The notes beneath the pieces are model-generated. The model ran no database searches and was not told where the DNA came from. It was given only the letters and a program-made list of their open reading frames with translations. The position numbers and the translations under genes were made by a program. From contig NZ_JAMQGP010000003.1 in NCBI RefSeq assembly GCF_023703465.1, forward strand, positions 1 to 64,000: a stretch of 64,000 nucleotides of DNA, given 5' to 3'. Shown here piece by piece: positions 60,827 through 64,000 of this stretch; the first letter of the stretch is position 1; each line of letters starts with the position of its first letter. This DNA is from Echinimonas agarilytica. Lineage in GTDB: Bacteria > Pseudomonadota > Gammaproteobacteria > Enterobacterales > Neiellaceae.

Positions 60827-62943
60827 ACAACTTACGTTTAGTCTTCAGCATTATCTTTTTATCCATTGCAATTGTGGGCGTCAGTTCGGCGTCAGAATCA
60901 ACCCATCCTGTGGCGGTGCAAGCAGGTGATTTAGTGCGAATTATTTTACCGGGAGAATCAACGCTAGACCGAGCATTTGAAGTGGATCGCCAAGGTCGAT
61001 TGCTATTGCCAGAAGTGGGCACCGTTGAAGTGGCGGGGCTTACAGAGCCACAAATGCAAGACAGAGTTGCGCAGCGTTTAGGTCAAGCATTTCGAGATTT
61101 AAGCGGTCTGAAAGTGATGATTCAAGAGCGCAGAATTCGCATTAATGTGCTGGGTTTTGTAGAGCAACCTGGTGAAATTGTATTGCCTGCTGGCGCCAGT
61201 GTTCAGATGGCACTGAGGGAAGCGGGTGGTTTGCGTTCCGGTGCACAGATCAACAGAATGCAGCTGCGCCGTGCAGGAGAACGTTCCGTATTTGACTACA
61301 AAGCCTACTTAGATTCAGGTGACATGGAGAAACTACCGAGCCTTAATTCACTCGATACCTTATTCGTTCCTGCGTCTCCTAAAATTGGCAACGTGGCTGT
61401 TAAATTCGACCCTAAGGCGTTAAATGATAAAGGCGATGCCGCTGAAGATAGAACGGCGGTGAAGGTCTTTGGCGAGGTCTACAACCCTGGCAGCTTTTCA
61501 TTCAAAGAAAACGCAACGCTTGTTGATATGTTAATGCGTGCCGGCGGTGTCACACGCTATGCGAGTGTGGAACAAATCCGTGTGATTATTAACAGCAAAC
61601 CACAAGTATTCAACCTGACTCGGTATTTAGACAGTGGTGATGCGTCAACATTGCCGGTGTTGAAAGCAGGCACTACAATCTTTGTGCCCAAGCAGCAAGA
61701 AGAGATTAAGTCAGGAGCGAATACTGTTTATGTGATGGGCGAAGTGTTTAAACCCGGAGCGTATGAAGGCAACAAAAATGCAGGTTTCTTAGATGTGCTT
61801 GCCAATGCAGGTGGCCCTACGCGCTTTGCAGAAACGCGTCAAATTCGGGTGATTCGAAGAGACGGTCGTGTTGAGCGTTTTGATTTGTTGTCATTCACCG
61901 AAGGCATGGGAGCAACCACTCCAGAGCTTATGGCGGGTGACGCGATTTTTGTTCCCGAGAAAACAGACTTAAATGAAAAGTCTTGGACCAAGGTAGCTCC
62001 TGATCGCGCTGTGAAAGTCATCGGAGAGGTGAATCGTCCCGGGCGTTTTGAATGGTCAGACGAAATGTCACTGATGGACTTATTAGCGCATGCCGGTGGT
62101 CCAAAGCCCAATGCCGACACCGCCAAAATTCGCATTGTGCTCCCTGCATCAAATGGTGCCACTGATACACGTATTTTCGACTTGAATGATTTTTTGAACG
62201 GTCATTTGAGCCAACAAGATTTACCCCGTATTACGGCTGGGACCGTGGTAATGGTTCCCGATCTTCCAGACGATCCAAGCGACAATAAGTCACAGTGGGT
62301 ACGTCAAGCGTCAGACGATTCGATTTACTTATTTGGCCAAGTTGGGGCTCCGGGACGTTACCGCTTCGATCCGAAATTACATTTCCTCGATATTTTAGCA
62401 GCAGCCGATGGCCCGACTCGTAACGCAGACATTAGCAATGTGCGAATTAGCCACCGCAATGGAACAACTGCCAAAGTGACTAAATTGGATTTGGCGATGT
62501 ACTTTGAGACAGGTGATGAGTCGTTATTGCCTCATGTTCGCCCGGGCGATTCAATTTATGTTCCTGAGAAAGACCGAAATTGGTTGGCTGAAACCAAAGA
62601 CACTACTATTCGTGTATTGGGAGCGGTGAATAAGCCGGGCCGCTATCGCTTTAATGACGACATGACATTGCTTGATTTGTTGGCTGAAGCGGGTGGACTG
62701 AACAATGACGGTTATCCCGAAAAAATTACCGTAGTGAACTTGTCGTGTTGTCGCGATCAAGCCCGCACATTCGACCTAAATGAATTTTCTAAAACCGGTA
62801 ATTTTTCGATGCTGCCTGTACTCAGAGCGGGCGATACAGTTTATGTTCCCTCTGAAAAAGACAGCGATTGGTCAAAGGCACGCCAAGGCTTGGAAGATGT
62901 ATTTCGCGTACTCACCGTGAGCGCTTTGTTGGGGTTTATCTAA
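60823..62943 (+). CDS. polysaccharide export protein with six SLBB repeats (SypC-like)
   Basis: A 706-residue exported protein. Signal peptide 1 to about 23. The Poly_export domain is at about 32-100 (VQAGDLVRIILPGESTLDRAFEVDRQGRLLLPEVGTVEVAGLT). Six SLBB repeats start near residues 107, 213, 305, 400, 503 and 600, each with a G-x-V-x-x-PG-x-(Y/F) and LLAxAGG pattern (INVLGFVEQPGEI, VKVFGEVYNPGSF, VYVMGEVFKPGAY, VKVIGEVNRPGRF, IYLFGQVGAPGRY, IRVLGAVNKPGRY). Wza has far fewer. It lacks a lipobox. The preceding and following genes overlap it by 4 and 1 bp. Confidence 0.9.
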   Translation: MNNLRLVFSIIFLSIAIVGVSSASESTHPVAVQAGDLVRIILPGESTLDRAFEVDRQGRLLLPEVGTVEVAGLTEPQMQDRVAQRLGQAFRDLSGLKVMIQERRIRINVLGFVEQPGEIVLPAGASVQMALREAGGLRSGAQINRMQLRRAGERSVFDYKAYLDSGDMEKLPSLNSLDTLFVPASPKIGNVAVKFDPKALNDKGDAAEDRTAVKVFGEVYNPGSFSFKENATLVDMLMRAGGVTRYASVEQIRVIINSKPQVFNLTRYLDSGDASTLPVLKAGTTIFVPKQQEEIKSGANTVYVMGEVFKPGAYEGNKNAGFLDVLANAGGPTRFAETRQIRVIRRDGRVERFDLLSFTEGMGATTPELMAGDAIFVPEKTDLNEKSWTKVAPDRAVKVIGEVNRPGRFEWSDEMSLMDLLAHAGGPKPNADTAKIRIVLPASNGATDTRIFDLNDFLNGHLSQQDLPRITAGTVVMVPDLPDDPSDNKSQWVRQASDDSIYLFGQVGAPGRYRFDPKLHFLDILAAADGPTRNADISNVRISHRNGTTAKVTKLDLAMYFETGDESLLPHVRPGDSIYVPEKDRNWLAETKDTTIRVLGAVNKPGRYRFNDDMTLLDLLAEAGGLNNDGYPEKITVVNLSCCRDQARTFDLNEFSKTGNFSMLPVLRAGDTVYVPSEKDSDWSKARQGLEDVFRVLTVSALLGFI

Positions 62944-63707
62944 TGATTTTTCCTTCAAATTATCAAGAGCTTGAACGTATTTATCAGCGGCTTCAACTGT
63001 CTTCATCAAGTTGCATTGCGGTCACATCCGCAATGCCAGGAGAAGGCGTGAGTTTACTGGTAGATGCGTTGGCGAATCGGGCATTAAAAGCCCACAAAAA
63101 AGTACTCGTAGTCGATTTCAACCTATTTCACCCAAGAGATGTCGCACCTGTCCAAAGCGGCTCGGAAGAGCACATATTGCAATGGCGCAAAGGTGTGCCG
63201 CACTCGGCCAATACCAACCGTAAAGCTCAATTGGGTTGCAGTGATAAATTAACAGACTCATCGGTTTTGGAGCCAAAAGGTCAGATGACCATTATGCCGA
63301 CTCCTATGGATAAAGAATCGATTGTAGCTCTGCGGGAGCCCGGAGCACTTGAGGCGTGTATCCAGCAATGGAAAAAGGACTATCAGTTGATTATCTTTGA
63401 TTGTGCTGCGGTGAATTTGAACAACCGAGGTAATTTACCTGCTTCTCGCGTGGTTGCCGCAAGCGATGGTGTAATCATGTGCTATATGGCCGGTATAACT
63501 GCAGCCATTCATCTGCGGCAAGCGCACGAAGAATTACAGCGCGAAGAGGCATTATTGTTGGGCGTGGTAATTAATGATCAGTACAACCCACTACTGAAAC
63601 AAGAATTGCTTCGCAAATTGCGAAAATGGTCTGCTAAGCTTCCACGTTTAAATGCTTGGCTTCACAGAAAAATACAGAATTCTCAACTACTTTCAATACG
63701 TACCTAA
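62943..63707 (+). CDS. CpsD/CapB-like P-loop protein with degenerate Walker A (SypD-like)
   Basis: A 254-residue protein of the MinD-like/BY-kinase fold. The position where CpsD-type kinases read PGEGKS(T) is P32-G-E-G-V36-S-L, so the Walker A lysine is replaced by valine. The Walker A' Asp is kept (VLVVDFNLFHP, D58) and a Walker B-like LIIFDCAAVN is present. The C-terminus (LRKWSAKLPRLNAWLHRKIQNSQ) has no tyrosine cluster. It may be a non-catalytic regulator of the Wzz-like protein at 55059. The ATG at 62943 shares a base with the SLBB stop. Confidence 0.8.
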   Translation: MIFPSNYQELERIYQRLQLSSSSCIAVTSAMPGEGVSLLVDALANRALKAHKKVLVVDFNLFHPRDVAPVQSGSEEHILQWRKGVPHSANTNRKAQLGCSDKLTDSSVLEPKGQMTIMPTPMDKESIVALREPGALEACIQQWKKDYQLIIFDCAAVNLNNRGNLPASRVVAASDGVIMCYMAGITAAIHLRQAHEELQREEALLLGVVINDQYNPLLKQELLRKLRKWSAKLPRLNAWLHRKIQNSQLLSIRT

Positions 63708-63747
63708 TTTGTTCGCTGGGCTCAAAATTTAAGGGGATACTGGAATC

Positions 63748-64000
63748 ATGAAGGTAGGGTTTCGGGTCAAAACGATTATTGGCATTGCCGTAATCGAAAG
63801 TATTTTATTAGGCGTTTTGGTGTTTGGCGGTCTGCAATGGCTCAGAGAGTCTAATGAGCAGCAGCTAATTCGCTACGGCCATATGATGGTTAAAACGTTG
63901 GCCGTCACCAGCAAAGATGTCTTGGAGGAAAATGATCGCTTGCGCGTCAATGCAATGGTGCAAGAGGTGATTGGCAGTGGCGATATTTCCTATATTCGTT
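63748..64000 (+). CDS. membrane sensor protein, N-terminal part, cut by window end
   Basis: The frame opens with ATG at 63748 (AAGGGGA upstream) and stays open to the last base. It reads MKVGFRVKTIIGIAVIESIL..., a TM helix of about 20 residues followed by SNEQQLIRYGHMMVKTLAVTSKDVLEENDRL. This looks like the periplasmic start of a two-TM sensor such as a histidine kinase or a GGDEF/EAL protein. By gene order a SypF-like hybrid kinase is possible, but the diagnostic domains lie outside the window. 40 bp after the CpsD-like gene, in the same operon. Confidence 0.7.
   Translation, partial: MKVGFRVKTIIGIAVIESILLGVLVFGGLQWLRESNEQQLIRYGHMMVKTLAVTSKDVLEENDRLRVNAMVQEVIGSGDISYIR

Overview
The window looks like chromosomal DNA of a free-living marine gammaproteobacterium, probably Alteromonadales-like. 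The reasons are the block mltD-gloB-yafS-like-rnhA-dnaQ-tRNA-Asp, which I know from Escherichia coli, a TIGR03503-type gene beside dnaQ, three secreted sulfatases, and two Wza/Wzz-type surface polysaccharide modules. No phage, transposase or CRISPR array was seen.

Layout. 1-120: 3' end of a 5S rRNA gene and its terminator. 188-8319: dTDP-glucose 4,6-dehydratase and a POT peptide transporter (minus strand), then an SLBB export protein, a Wzz protein and WecA. 8712-11714: two tandem sulfatases. 12035-17765: esterase and zinc alcohol dehydrogenase with a divergent AraC regulator, a LysR regulator with a divergent aldo/keto reductase, and a DUF938 methyltransferase. 17777-23659: two paralogous Gly-rich lipoproteins, a YjiH-type membrane protein and a COG3146 acyltransferase. 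23783-34248: two lytic transglycosylases, gloB, a YafS-like protein, an inserted third sulfatase, rnhA, dnaQ, a TIGR03503 protein and four identical tRNA-Asp genes. 34438-37647: a solute-binding-like protein, a DUF192 protein and O-acetylhomoserine sulfhydrylase.

37759-64000 is the most interesting part. It encodes the parts of a Vibrio fischeri syp-like (symbiosis polysaccharide) system: glycosyltransferases, O-antigen ligase/polymerase, flippase, acyltransferase, Wzz, a fused GT2/initiating sugar transferase, then a STAS protein, OmpA lipoprotein, six-SLBB export protein and CpsD-like protein, and the start of a membrane sensor cut by the window end. The STAS-OmpA-SLBB-CpsD module matches sypABCD but lies after the biosynthetic genes, not before them. 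A TetR-controlled RND efflux operon (41746-46589) sits inside the locus.

Every transcription unit of this locus is preceded by a recognisable sigma-54 -24/-12 element (seven in all, one weaker). Most are also preceded by a 15-bp dyad, TTTGCA-N3-TGCAAA or close, which starts exactly 77 bp upstream of the -24 element in three cases. This resembles the SypG-binding element of V. fischeri as I recall it. The inferred picture is one sigma-54 activator, probably encoded just beyond the window, that switches on seven promoters together, including one for a LruC-domain secreted protein that could be a matrix component.
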